19,126 nt of DNA from Candidatus Treponema excrementipullorum (GCA_018883625.1 JAHLFV010000003.1:1-19126), one strand, 5' to 3'; positions 1-7,796 are shown, numbered from the stretch's first letter. Notes: generated from the letters alone by a model not told the origin. Program-made: numbers and translations.

Positions 1-62
1 GCGACCCCCGAGATCTACACATTGCCAAGTCGTCGGCAGCGTCAGATGTGTATAAGAGACAG
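1..62. other. Illumina P5/Nextera adapter contamination
   Basis: The first 62 bases are not genomic. They read as the end of the Illumina P5 flow-cell oligo (one mismatch near position 7), then about 9 index bases (21-29, one more than a usual 8-base i5), the Nextera read-1 sequence and the 19-bp Tn5 mosaic end finishing at base 62. Biological sequence starts at 63. Any reading frame crossing base 63 is truncated by this artefact. Confidence 0.98.
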
Positions 63-679
63 TAGTAAAGCGGATAATCAGATATTTCGGGGTGATTAAC
101 AAGAGCAGGAGCTCCGGTAATTAACAAAATGCCACAACAGACAAAAAAACCGCTCAAAACTGTTCTAGCTATAATTGACAACCCCTGATACTCTTTCCTA
201 AAGGGAAGAAAGGACAGAAACTTTTCAAACTTTTGGATAAAATTAACATATAGAGCCAAAGAAAAAATGAAAACGCAACCTATGGCTTGCATCCACAACG
301 CAAGAACCTGTAGATAACTGTCAGCAACGCTCAACGAAGCCCACACATTCAACACACTAACATAAAGTATAGGAAAAATAATACTAAATTTTGTATAGAG
401 CACAGCACAGGCATTTAATTTCTTTACAGATTTCTCTGAACCATCATATTTTTTGAAAACAGCCTTTATCCAAAAGAACAACACAGTAGGTGTGACTAAT
501 GCCAAGGCAACATATATCAAAAAAGGAATAGAAGTAAAGAACGTAACCAAATCACCTTGTTTGAGGGTCCTTGAAGTAAGGACAAAAACAGGAAAGAAAA
601 CAGGAGCTATCAAATATATTAAATAATTGTATACCCCCACAACAACAGGTATCTTAGGTGCACGAACTGAACTATCCAT
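63..679 (-). CDS. polytopic membrane protein, possible chemoreceptor N-terminus (3' truncated)
   Basis: Open frame of about 205 codons that runs off the contig into the adapter, so the C-terminus is missing. The ATG at 677-679 is preceded by AGGAG at a 7-base spacing. The visible part begins MDSSVRAPKIPVVVGVYNYL and contains five or six hydrophobic helices: about residues 9-33, 46-70, 90-110, 120-140 and 160-180. Short basic loops contain motifs such as KKYDGSEKSVK and FLSFLPFRKEY. From memory, this arrangement resembles the multi-helix N-terminal region of some treponemal methyl-accepting chemotaxis proteins, whose HAMP and signalling domains would lie in the missing part. A sigma28-like promoter upstream supports a motility or chemotaxis role, but no diagnostic signalling domain is present. 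It could equally be a sensor of another output class or an unrelated membrane protein. Confidence 0.6.
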
Positions 680-735
680 CAAATACTCCTAAACCGCATT
701 CTTGTCAAAACGCAAAAATCAGCAATGATAACAAA

Positions 736-750
736 GTTTGCAACGCAAAC
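736..750 (-). other. inverted repeat in 5' leader
   Basis: A perfect 6-3-6 inverted repeat (GTTTGC-aac-GCAAAC) lies in the roughly 115-nt leader between the predicted start of transcription (about 795) and the ATG at 679. It could form a small hairpin in the mRNA or be a protein-binding dyad. Nothing else recognisable is in 680-871 apart from the promoter. Confidence 0.4.
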
Positions 751-800
751 AAACACTTTGTGGCAAGCACAAATGAAATTTCACTGTAACTCGCCGATAT

Positions 801-829
801 ATTATCGGTTTAAAACAATAAAATGTCAA
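801..829 (-). promoter_or_regulatory. promoter of the membrane receptor-like gene, sigma70/sigma28 overlap
   Basis: On the minus strand TTGACA (824-829) and GATAAT (801-806) are separated by 17 bases, a good sigma70 pattern. The same bases also read TGACATTT-N11-ACCGATAA (821-828 and 802-809). This matches the FliA/sigma28 consensus TAAAGTTT-N11-GCCGATAA at 5/8 and 7/8 positions. A perfect dyad CCGATA-N3-TATCGG (794-808) covers the -10. Confidence 0.55.
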
Positions 830-871
830 ATATTTTACTCACTTTTTATTCATAATATGAGCTTTTTTTCC

Positions 872-2761
872 TCATTTCTCCATTATCTGCAAAGCTCTGG
901 TTGAGTTTAGCACTGCCAACACCGTAACTCCCACATCGGCAAAAATAGCGTACCACATGCTAGCAAAACCAAAGGTTGCCAAAATCAAATACAAAATTTT
1001 TGTTCCTAATGCGAATACCACATTTTGTCTGACAATGTTTAAGCATTTTCGGGCAATTCCTATCCCCTGGGCAATTTTTCCGGGATTATCATCCATAAGA
1101 ACTACATCTGCAGCTTCTATGGCGGCATCAGAACCTAATGCCCCCATGGCAATACCAATATCAGCCCGCATTAAAACCGGGGCATCATTTATTCCGTCAC
1201 CTACAAACGCTACCACATCGCCCGTCTTTTTTTCTGACAGAACTTTTTCCAGTTTTTCTACTTTGTTTTCCGGCAGTAATTCGCTATACACCTCATCAAT
1301 ACCCAGTTGTTCTGCCACAGTTTGTGCAATGGCGCTTCTGTCTCCCGTCAACATGACAGTTTTGTTTACTCCCAGCCGTTTCAAATCTTCCAAAGCTTGT
1401 GCAGACTCATTTTTAATTTTATCGGCAATACACAAATACCCTTCAAAAACCCCATGTACCGCAACATACACAATAGTTCCCGTCCTGTTATCAGCCTCTT
1501 GTACTTGAATTCCTAACTCTTTCATCAAGGAATCATTGCCTATGGCTATAGGTACATCATCCACAAGAGCCACGACACCTTTACCGCTTTTTTCCTGAAT
1601 ATTTTTTACCCGTTGACGGTCCAATTTTTTACCGTAGGCTTTTTGGATACTCTTCCCGATAGGGTGTCCGGAAGCAATTTCTCCGTAAGCGGCGTATTCC
1701 AAAAGGCGTTCCTGAGACATGTTTCCTTGAGACCTGATTTCCGTTACTTCAAAACTTCCTCGGGTAAGAGTACCGGTTTTATCAAAAACCACTGTTTTGA
1801 CTTTTGCCAATGATTCCAAATAGTTCGAACCTTTAACCAAAATCCCCATTCTGCTGGCTCCTCCTATACCGGCAAAAAAGGTCAAAGGAACGCTGATGAC
1901 CAAAGCACAGGGACAACTGACCACCAAAAACGTTAAAGCTCGGTATATCCAACTGTTCCAATCTGGAACTCCGTGCAGTACAAAGGTAATAAACAGAGGT
2001 GGTATAACTGCCACGGCTAATGCACAATAGCACACTATGGGTGTATAAATTTTACCGAATTTGGAAATGAATTTTTCTGATTTTGCTTTATTAAAACCGG
2101 CTTTCTCCACCAATGCCAATATTTTTGACACCGTTGATTCGGTAAACGGTTTTGTTGTTTTTATTTTTAATACGCCGCTTATGTTGATACAACCGCTAAT
2201 AACCGCATCTCCCATTCGGACACTTCTCGGAAGACTTTCCCCCGTTAATGCACTGGTTTCCAAATCGGAAAATCCCTCTGTCACAATACCGTCCAAGGGG
2301 ATTTTTTCTCCCGGTTGAACAACAATCACAGTTCCCGGCTCCACTTCTTCCGGTGATACTTGTCGTAATTCGCCATCGATTTCCACGTGTGCATAATCGG
2401 GTCGGATATCCATCAAAGTGGCAATGTTTTTACGGCTTTTTCCCACAGCTAAACTTTGAAGCAATTCTCCCACTTGGTAAAAAAACATAACTGCAATAGC
2501 TTCTACATAGTCGCCGGTATATGTGAGGCCTAAAACCATGGCACCGATAGTTGCTACAGACATGAGAAAGTGTTCGTCAAAAACCTCTCCGCTCATGACA
2601 CCGTTTATAGCCTTCAATATGACATCATAACCTACAATCAGATATGGTATGAGATACAGAAAAAATTTTATAAGATTATGTACCGGCACAAAAAAGAAAG
2701 CAACCAACATAATGCCGGAAACAATAATACGCAGAAGTAATTTATTTTGTTTATTTGTCAT
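872..2761 (-). CDS. P1B-type heavy-metal-translocating ATPase (Zn/Cd/Pb class)
   Basis: ATP-driven inner-membrane exporter of soft divalent metals, 629 residues. All P-type hallmarks are present: TGES at residues 173-176, CPC in the transport helix at 283-285, DKTGTLT with the phosphorylated Asp at 327, the HP motif at 366-367 and GDGINDAP at 521-528. The Lys in helix 7 (K588) and the Asp in helix 8 (D609, FADVG) are the ZntA/CadA-class metal-site residues, so Zn, Cd or Pb is favoured over Cu. There is no N-terminal metal-binding domain. That domain is instead encoded by the gene 13 bp upstream, which gives a two-gene operon. The ATG at 2759-2761 has AGAGGAG at a good distance. The exact metal cannot be told from sequence alone. 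Confidence 0.93.
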   Translation of the reverse strand: MTNKQNKLLLRIIVSGIMLVAFFFVPVHNLIKFFLYLIPYLIVGYDVILKAINGVMSGEVFDEHFLMSVATIGAMVLGLTYTGDYVEAIAVMFFYQVGELLQSLAVGKSRKNIATLMDIRPDYAHVEIDGELRQVSPEEVEPGTVIVVQPGEKIPLDGIVTEGFSDLETSALTGESLPRSVRMGDAVISGCINISGVLKIKTTKPFTESTVSKILALVEKAGFNKAKSEKFISKFGKIYTPIVCYCALAVAVIPPLFITFVLHGVPDWNSWIYRALTFLVVSCPCALVISVPLTFFAGIGGASRMGILVKGSNYLESLAKVKTVVFDKTGTLTRGSFEVTEIRSQGNMSQERLLEYAAYGEIASGHPIGKSIQKAYGKKLDRQRVKNIQEKSGKGVVALVDDVPIAIGNDSLMKELGIQVQEADNRTGTIVYVAVHGVFEGYLCIADKIKNESAQALEDLKRLGVNKTVMLTGDRSAIAQTVAEQLGIDEVYSELLPENKVEKLEKVLSEKKTGDVVAFVGDGINDAPVLMRADIGIAMGALGSDAAIEAADVVLMDDNPGKIAQGIGIARKCLNIVRQNVVFALGTKILYLILATFGFASMWYAIFADVGVTVLAVLNSTRALQIMEK

Positions 2762-2774
2762 GTTGTTTCTCCTC

Positions 2775-2999
2775 TTATGATAATTCTACGGCAGTAAAAT
2801 CTCTGTCAATTTTTCTACATTTTTTTACGATTTCTTTGAAAATCTTTTTGTGATCAGAATCTTCTGCAAAATCTACAACAAACTTTTGAGTTACAAAATT
2901 GATAGAAGCGTTTGTGATTCCTTGTATCTTTTTTGTTTCTTCTTCCATTTTGTTTGCACAGTTGGCACAATCAACTTCTATCTGATATGTTTTTTTCAT
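2775..2999 (-). CDS. heavy-metal-associated (HMA) domain protein
   Basis: A 74-residue free-standing HMA domain with the ferredoxin-like pattern and a metal-binding CxxC loop (DCANCAN, Cys11 and Cys14). It probably delivers metal to, or senses metal for, the ATPase encoded immediately downstream. In many bacteria this domain is fused to the N-terminus of the pump. Here the pump begins directly at its membrane part, so the two genes together rebuild the usual architecture. The start is supported by AAGGAG just upstream. It is the first gene of the operon and follows a strong promoter and dyad at 3066-3128. A general copper chaperone is a less likely alternative. Confidence 0.88.
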   Translation of the reverse strand: MKKTYQIEVDCANCANKMEEETKKIQGITNASINFVTQKFVVDFAEDSDHKKIFKEIVKKCRKIDRDFTAVELS

Positions 3000-3065
3000 A
3001 CTGTTTCTCCTTGTATCTTGTATTCCCAGAACACCTAAGGGATGTCCCGCCGAATCAATAAAATC

Positions 3066-3091
3066 ATTAAATAATTAAACAATCATTTAAT
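3066..3091 (-). promoter_or_regulatory. 26-bp operator-like dyad for the metal ATPase operon
   Basis: An imperfect palindrome with outer arms ATTAAAT and ATTTAAT; 10 of 13 positions match in each half. It starts about 8 bp downstream of the -10, covering the expected start of transcription, which is a typical repressor position. The promoter spacer is 17 bp and not the 19-20 bp of MerR/ZntR-activated promoters, so an ArsR/SmtB-like or other repressor is more likely. Its core differs from the TATCGATA operators of the arsR locus in this window, so the regulator is probably encoded elsewhere. Confidence 0.5.
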
Positions 3092-3099
3092 CTTTTAAT

Positions 3100-3128
3100 A
3101 CTATACACCCCTCACAAGAAAAGGTCAA
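3100..3128 (-). promoter_or_regulatory. sigma70 promoter of HMA/ATPase operon
   Basis: TTGACC (3123-3128), a 17-bp spacer, then TATAGT (3100-3105), read on the minus strand. The -35 lies 9 bp beyond the stop codon of the preceding gene, so the metal operon has its own promoter. Confidence 0.7.
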
Positions 3129-3136
3129 GTAAAATT

Positions 3137-4297
3137 TTACAGAGGCTTTTGCCGACTGATACTTAATCCACCGGTACCTTCTACGTTGATAATTATTTCT
3201 TCATCTACAGACATAACAAAATGGGGAACGTTACCTACCGTACTGCGAATACCCATTAAGCGGCTTTGCTCTTCATTTTGGATAATCTCAAAAAGCTCTC
3301 CCAAACGTTTATGAAAATCACTTTCGGAAATACCGTAAATATCTTCTCGCTGGAAACTGTACATAACGGGAACTTTTTCTCCGTTAAACACGCAGTGAAG
3401 TTCTATACCGTCATTGGGGGCAAGATACTCCGAGTACACTCGATACGGGAAGGCTAAATTCGTTTGCTCCCCATCTTTTATTTCCGAATAATCAAAATTT
3501 ATATTGATAAAATCCACGGCGATTTCATCGCCTACCAAAGTTACAGTCTCTTCTGAAAGTACTGAACCGTCTAAAGCCAACATTTCTATTTTGTAGTTTT
3601 TTTCCTTTCCCACTTTATTCATCAAGGTGATTTTTGCCACAGCATCGGAACGGGAAAGATTTTTTACAACGATTTTCAGCTCTTTGATTTTTTGAAGGTT
3701 TTCAAAAGTTTCCCCAAACTTTGTAATTCCTACAAAGATAAAGTTCACCGCAATAAACACCGCCACCGTTACACAAATTTTCGGTAAGTATTCCACAATT
3801 TTGCCGGTTACCCGTTCCGTTGAGTGTATAAAATAAAAGAAAAAATTTCTGAAAGAAAATCTATACTCTTGGTTCAAAGCGGAACTGCGGACCTCTTCTT
3901 CCGAAAGTTTTGACAGTGCTCCTATAATACCATACCCTAGGATAATCACAGCCAACACAATAAGCACAGGCAACACAAAGGGCACAATAAAGGGCAGTAT
4001 AGTTTTAAGTACAGCAACTATCGTTTGTAGTAAAGGTAAATCATCGGAAATTGACAAATTTTCTGTTCCCGATAAAAGCAGCTGCCCGTAAGCAAGCACA
4101 AGATGAACAATGAAAACAACAGCAAAAAGCGGAATCAACGGAACAATATATTTTTTCAGTACTTTGCCCAAAGAAATTGTTTTTTTTCCTTTTTTCTTTC
4201 CCATGCTGTTTGCTATCACACTGCAAAGGAGAATAAAAAGAATCAAAAAACAAAAAACTATCCCGTCGATTAAAAAAGTTTTCAGCAGTGTTTCCAT
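3137..4297 (-). CDS. four-helix membrane protein with extracytoplasmic C-terminal domain, unrecognised
   Basis: 386 residues, no family recognised. Hydrophobic helices lie at about 7-32, 52-75, 100-127 and 174-195. After helix 4 comes a short heptad-like stretch (ETFENLQKIKELK) and a soluble domain of about 185 residues that is probably outside the cytoplasmic membrane. That domain resembles the soluble part of the gene directly upstream. Shared landmarks are an LDG turn, an AFPYRVYSE/FFPYGLYSD segment, and a closing strand that ends in GG-hydrophobic-x-I about ten residues from the C-terminus. The ATG at 4295-4297 follows an AGGAG that overlaps the upstream stop codon, giving a 10-bp gap and tight operon coupling. 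It could be an envelope-stress, secretion or lipoprotein-partner protein; the function is unknown. Confidence 0.8.
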   Translation of the reverse strand: METLLKTFLIDGIVFCFLILFILLCSVIANSMGKKKGKKTISLGKVLKKYIVPLIPLFAVVFIVHLVLAYGQLLLSGTENLSISDDLPLLQTIVAVLKTILPFIVPFVLPVLIVLAVIILGYGIIGALSKLSEEEVRSSALNQEYRFSFRNFFFYFIHSTERVTGKIVEYLPKICVTVAVFIAVNFIFVGITKFGETFENLQKIKELKIVVKNLSRSDAVAKITLMNKVGKEKNYKIEMLALDGSVLSEETVTLVGDEIAVDFININFDYSEIKDGEQTNLAFPYRVYSEYLAPNDGIELHCVFNGEKVPVMYSFQREDIYGISESDFHKRLGELFEIIQNEEQSRLMGIRSTVGNVPHFVMSVDEEIIINVEGTGGLSISRQKPL

Positions 4298-4307
4298 GGA
4301 AAGGCTC

Positions 4308-4937
4308 CTATTCCCTGACTATTTCCACGCCACCACTATGGGGATGACACAGCAACTGATACACAAAGCCGATTTTAAAATCCGCCAAAGACTGTAAGTC
4401 ATGCACGGCAACTCCATGCATATTTTTCATAGACTCCGTCATAGAATCTTTTGCAAGGGTAAAATAATCTTTTACTTCTGTGTAAATGGCGATAACGGAA
4501 TCTTTATCCAAGTCTTCTTTTGAATGACCTTCAAGATTACTGTAAATTGCGGGATATCCGTCTTTGTCGTATATGTCATAAATAGGAAAAGCATCTTTCA
4601 TCGCCATGCTGTCGGAGTATAAACCATAGGGAAAAAACAAATGCTCACCGTTACTCAATTTTATAACTCTGGTATCTACATGTAATTCATTTCCCGGTAC
4701 GGTGTATTCTTTTGAACCGACTTTTTCTCCGTCCAAATCATAAGTAGATACCACCACTTTTATACCGGAATCATCTTTACTGAGGATTTTAAACCGCAAA
4801 GGCACCATTGTTTTTTCCAAATAGGCTATTTGATCTTCCAAAGCAGCAACTTTTTTTCCGGTACAGGAGTGGAAAATACTCAATAAAACACAAAGAATCA
4901 GAACCGCACCAACTGCTATCACCAAAAACTTTTTCAT
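4308..4937 (-). CDS. membrane-anchored or lipoprotein-like exported protein, unrecognised
   Basis: 209 residues. One N-terminal hydrophobic segment (about residues 4-22) ends in IFHSC (Cys25), which could serve as a relaxed spirochaetal lipobox or simply follow a membrane anchor. A short coiled-coil-like segment (KKVAALEDQIAYLEKTM) and a soluble domain of about 160 residues follow. The soluble domain aligns with the C-terminal domain of the next gene (LDGEKV/LDGSVL, FFPYGLYSD/AFPYRVYSE, HSGGVEI/GTGGLSI), so the pair probably arose by duplication of that domain. The start is well supported by AAGGAGAG. An extended -10 (TGgTATAGT on the minus strand) lies about 40 bp upstream, so this is the first gene of the two-gene operon. 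No function can be assigned. Confidence 0.78.
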   Translation of the reverse strand: MKKFLVIAVGAVLILCVLLSIFHSCTGKKVAALEDQIAYLEKTMVPLRFKILSKDDSGIKVVVSTYDLDGEKVGSKEYTVPGNELHVDTRVIKLSNGEHLFFPYGLYSDSMAMKDAFPIYDIYDKDGYPAIYSNLEGHSKEDLDKDSVIAIYTEVKDYFTLAKDSMTESMKNMHGVAVHDLQSLADFKIGFVYQLLCHPHSGGVEIVRE

Positions 4938-4976
4938 ACTCTCTCCTTGGCAAAAATGACACTTGCTCTATTCCAT

Positions 4977-4985
4977 ACTATACCA
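4977..4985 (-). promoter_or_regulatory. extended -10 promoter element
   Basis: TG-N-TATAGT on the minus strand, with no convincing -35 hexamer. It lies 40 bp upstream of the start codon at 4937 and is the likely promoter of the two-gene membrane-protein operon. Confidence 0.45.
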
Positions 4986-5011
4986 TAATTTCGGAGAACT
5001 ATGTATTTTTT

Positions 5012-6364
5012 TTAATTATTTATGGCACCCTTTAACCAACGACCGCTTCTGTAATAGAAGAAGAAAAACAAAGAACTTAATCCCCAGGTCAAAGGATATA
5101 CCCAATACACAAATTGGATATTATGAGTCAGCGGTACAAAAATGGATAAAAAGGACACCCGTATTCCACACCATACTACGATCATCACCATCATAGAGAT
5201 AAAGGCCTTTCCTGCACCCCGTAATATCGCAGCCACCGCATGAGAAAAAGCCAATAAACAGTAAAAAAATCCGGCAACCTGAGACTTTTCCACCCCGAAT
5301 TGTACTACTTCCGGATTAGAGTCAAAGAGAGAAACTATAGGCGTAGCAAACACCACTACAATTATGCCGATGAGTTCTGCCAACAATACCGCAGCCACAA
5401 TCCCGAAGGTGGCTGCCTTTTTTGTTCTTTCGTATTCTCTAGCTCCTAAATTCTGTCCTACAAAAGTTGTCAAAGCCATGGCAAAAGCAGTTATAGGTAA
5501 AAATCCGAATCCTTCAATTTTAGCAGCCACACCGTATCCTGCCATTGCCATAGGACCAAAGGCATTTACATTAGATTGCACCACAACATTGGCAAACCCG
5601 ATAATAGAATTCTGTACTCCGGAGGGTAATCCCATAGACACAATTTGTTTTAAAATCCGAGGATCTACCTTTAATTCCTTTACGGTTATTTTATAGCTGT
5701 CTTCCGTTCTTAACAGTTGAATAAGACACAACGCCATACTGATTATCTGAGAAATAACCGTAGCCCAGGCAGCTCCTTCTACTCCCATGTGGAAAAAACT
5801 GATAAACACAATATCCAAGACTAAATTAACCACAGAAGAAATAATCAAATAGTACAAAGGATGCCGGCTGTCGCCTACAGCCTGCAAAATACCTACAAAG
5901 ACATTGTACATGACTGAAAACAAAGAACCCATAAAGTACACACGCAAGTAGGCCACGGAATTATCCATAACGCTTTCCGGTGTTCCCATCCAGCGTAAAA
6001 TTACGGGAGAAAGCCATACACCTATTATTGTTAAAAAGACTCCCATGACAAAACCGAAAACAACTGTTGTGTGAACAGATAACTTTACCTGTCTTGTATC
6101 TTGTGCTCCGAAAAATCTGGCAACAACAACACCGGCTCCTGAGGCAACTCCACTTAAAAAACCCACAAGCATGAAAATCAAACTGCCCGAAGAACTAACT
6201 GCTGCCAATGGTTCACTGCCCAAATAGATTCCTACAATCAAAGAGTCTACAGTATTATACATTTGCTGAAACAAATTACCTATAAAAATCGGCATAGCAA
6301 ATAAAACCATGCTTTTCCAAATTGAACCGGAAGTCATAGGTATTGTTGCTGACTTTGCTTTCAA
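5012..6364 (-). CDS. MATE-family efflux transporter (LysR-linked)
   Basis: 450 residues with about 12 predicted membrane helices in two homologous halves. The family's N-terminal signature is clear: PIFIGNLFQQMYNTVDSLIV, then SGVASGAGVVVARFFGAQ. Typical length for MATE proteins of the NorM/DinF superfamily, which export cationic or hydrophobic compounds using a Na+ or H+ gradient. The frame has no well-placed ATG. The best start is the TTG at 6362-6364, preceded by GAGGG at a 7-base spacing; a nearby ATG upstream is out of frame and the first in-frame ATG (residue 9) lacks a ribosome binding site. It lies 53 bp downstream of the LysR gene on the same strand, with a possible promoter overlapping the lysR stop codon. 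The substrate is not predictable. Confidence 0.92.
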   Translation of the reverse strand: MKAKSATIPMTSGSIWKSMVLFAMPIFIGNLFQQMYNTVDSLIVGIYLGSEPLAAVSSSGSLIFMLVGFLSGVASGAGVVVARFFGAQDTRQVKLSVHTTVVFGFVMGVFLTIIGVWLSPVILRWMGTPESVMDNSVAYLRVYFMGSLFSVMYNVFVGILQAVGDSRHPLYYLIISSVVNLVLDIVFISFFHMGVEGAAWATVISQIISMALCLIQLLRTEDSYKITVKELKVDPRILKQIVSMGLPSGVQNSIIGFANVVVQSNVNAFGPMAMAGYGVAAKIEGFGFLPITAFAMALTTFVGQNLGAREYERTKKAATFGIVAAVLLAELIGIIVVVFATPIVSLFDSNPEVVQFGVEKSQVAGFFYCLLAFSHAVAAILRGAGKAFISMMVMIVVWCGIRVSFLSIFVPLTHNIQFVYWVYPLTWGLSSLFFFFYYRSGRWLKGAINN

Positions 6365-6392
6365 CTTTTTACCCTCATTTTCTTACATAAGT

Positions 6393-6421
6393 ACCATATT
6401 GCTATTTTGAAAATCTGTCAA
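6393..6421 (-). promoter_or_regulatory. possible internal promoter for MATE gene, overlapping lysR stop
   Basis: A perfect -35 TTGACA (6416-6421) contains the TGA stop codon of the LysR gene. It is followed after 17 bases by a weak -10, TATGGT (6393-6398). This could allow the pump to be transcribed independently of the regulator. Confidence 0.4.
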
Positions 6422-7311
6422 ACTGTACTTTTATCTTCAGATTTATTTTTTGCCGCAGCATGTATATACTGTACCAAAAAGTGATAAAATGCTTCTGTTT
6501 TGGTATTATCGGTTTTGTTGTGTTTACATGAAATAACAATGTCGCGACTACATTCCGAGTCCGTAATAGGCAATAATTTTACACGGTGACTGTTCAGTCT
6601 TTCCCAAGAAAAATCCGGCCGAAATCCTACCCCCATATTTGCGGCTATCATATTTTGTATAGCACTGGTAGTATCACTTTCAAAAAAAATCTTCGGGAAA
6701 ATTCCTGCCTGTTGGAAAAACCTATCACAGATTCTGCGGAATATTTTGGCACCGGAAAGCATAATAAAGCCTTGATCTTTTACATCCTGTAATCTGATAC
6801 AGGACATATCCTTAAATTTTCCACTGTTGGGAACAGCCAAGAAAATCTCTTCTCTGCAAACAAAGATTTTTTCTTTATCGTTGGGTTTCCGGGAAACCTT
6901 TGTTGTAACAGAAATATCGTAAAAATCACTGTGTTCGTTTTGACTTAAATGAATATGTAAACTTTCATCAATACGCTGATATTCTATAATCGCCTGAGTT
7001 ATTAAATTGGAAGCTGCCAAAACATTCAGATAAATTATGTTATTTTCTAAGTCTGCCAAACTTCGCAGTTCCCGGGGTAATTCGTTTAAAGCAGAAATAA
7101 GAGGTTGTAGCTTTTCGTAAAAATATTTCCCGTAGGGACTTAAAACAATATTTCTGCCTTTGGCAGTAAACAAGGGAACACCCAATTCGTCTTCTAACCG
7201 ATGAATTGCCTGTGTTACTGCCGGCTGAGCTACATGCAACTCCGAGGCAGCCCTTGTTACATGCTGATTTTTTGCTACCGCCAAAAAGTATTTGAGCTGA
7301 GTCAGTTCCAT
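6418..7311 (-). CDS. LysR-family transcriptional regulator
   Basis: 297 residues, the usual LTTR length. The N-terminal winged helix-turn-helix is textbook: MELTQLKYFLAVAKNQHVTR, AASELHVAQPAVTQAIHRLE, DELGVPLF, through about residue 60. A linker helix (ALNELPRELRSL) and a periplasmic-binding-protein-like effector domain to residue 297 follow. The ATG at 7309-7311 has a purine-rich GGGGAAAG upstream. It is divergent from the SemiSWEET-like gene at 7475 and co-directional with the MATE pump downstream. A T-N11-A dyad lies in the divergent intergenic region, so it probably controls the small transporter, itself and perhaps the pump. The inducer is unknown. Confidence 0.93.
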   Translation of the reverse strand: MELTQLKYFLAVAKNQHVTRAASELHVAQPAVTQAIHRLEDELGVPLFTAKGRNIVLSPYGKYFYEKLQPLISALNELPRELRSLADLENNIIYLNVLAASNLITQAIIEYQRIDESLHIHLSQNEHSDFYDISVTTKVSRKPNDKEKIFVCREEIFLAVPNSGKFKDMSCIRLQDVKDQGFIMLSGAKIFRRICDRFFQQAGIFPKIFFESDTTSAIQNMIAANMGVGFRPDFSWERLNSHRVKLLPITDSECSRDIVISCKHNKTDNTKTEAFYHFLVQYIHAAAKNKSEDKSTV

Positions 7312-7359
7312 ACATCTTTCCCCTATATAGTAGCATATAGTCTTCAGTAATAAAAATCA

Positions 7360-7374
7360 ATAACTATTTCTTAT
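7360..7374. promoter_or_regulatory. LTTR box (T-N11-A dyad)
   Basis: ATAA-N7-TTAT, containing T-N11-A, in the 163-bp region between the divergent LysR gene and the gene at 7475. It lies about 50 bp upstream of the LysR start, where an autorepressing LTTR would bind. It also lies 60-70 bp upstream of the probable transcription start of the divergent gene, a normal activation site. Promoter hexamers here are weak and AT-rich. Confidence 0.5.
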
Positions 7375-7474
7375 GAATATAATACAAATAATATATTAGA
7401 CATTATTATTACTTTATTTTATTATACCCACAGTTACAGCAAGTTACTGTAAGGACTCAAGTAGGAGAAAAAAA

Positions 7475-7762
7475 ATGACAGAAGTTTTAGAATCAGTTAT
7501 GTTGATTTGTTTTGGTCTTTCTTGGCCCATTTCCGTGATCAAAAATATTAAAGCCCACACCGCAAAAAATATGAGCCTGAAATTTATCTTACTTATCATT
7601 GCCGGCTACATTGCAGGTATTGCAGCAAAATTTGTTTCAGGAACTTTTAACTACGTTCTTGCCGTATACTTTTTTAACTTAGTTGCCGTATCAGTCAACT
7701 TGATTGTGTACTTTATCAATACAGGATACGACAGACAACAAAGTCTCCAAATCTCTAAGTAG
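7475..7762 (+). CDS. SemiSWEET/PQ-loop-like small membrane protein
   Basis: 95 residues with three hydrophobic helices, matching a SemiSWEET half-transporter. Helix 1 carries the WPISVIKNIK segment (Pro18) where the family has its PQ-type kink motif, followed by the conserved loop AHTAKNMSL. Helix 3 contains an Asn (FFNL, N68) comparable to the substrate-site Asn of SemiSWEETs. Such proteins dimerise and move small sugars or similar solutes. The classical PQ dipeptide is replaced by PI, so this is a divergent member and its substrate is uncertain. Start ATG with AGGAG at a good spacing. Divergent from a LysR gene, which probably regulates it. It ends in a strong intrinsic terminator and is thus monocistronic. 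Confidence 0.75.
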   Translation: MTEVLESVMLICFGLSWPISVIKNIKAHTAKNMSLKFILLIIAGYIAGIAAKFVSGTFNYVLAVYFFNLVAVSVNLIVYFINTGYDRQQSLQISK

Positions 7763-7796
7763 ATTTTTATAAACCACCTCCTTATTTTATTATTTG

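Noticed and set aside
957..1508. Long plus-strand open frame (183 codons) inside the metal ATPase
   Set aside because: It is antisense to an unmistakable P-type ATPase with all its motifs, shows no domain of its own, and has no ribosome binding site.
3137..4937. A known envelope system (for example a SecDF or LolCE partner)
   Set aside because: Helix number and soluble-domain motifs do not match any such family that I can identify; I left both genes unassigned.
7772..7784. Minus-strand AAGGAGGTGG as a strong ribosome binding site
   Set aside because: No start codon or open frame follows at a useful distance on the minus strand; the plus-strand reading as part of a 3' UTR is more sensible.
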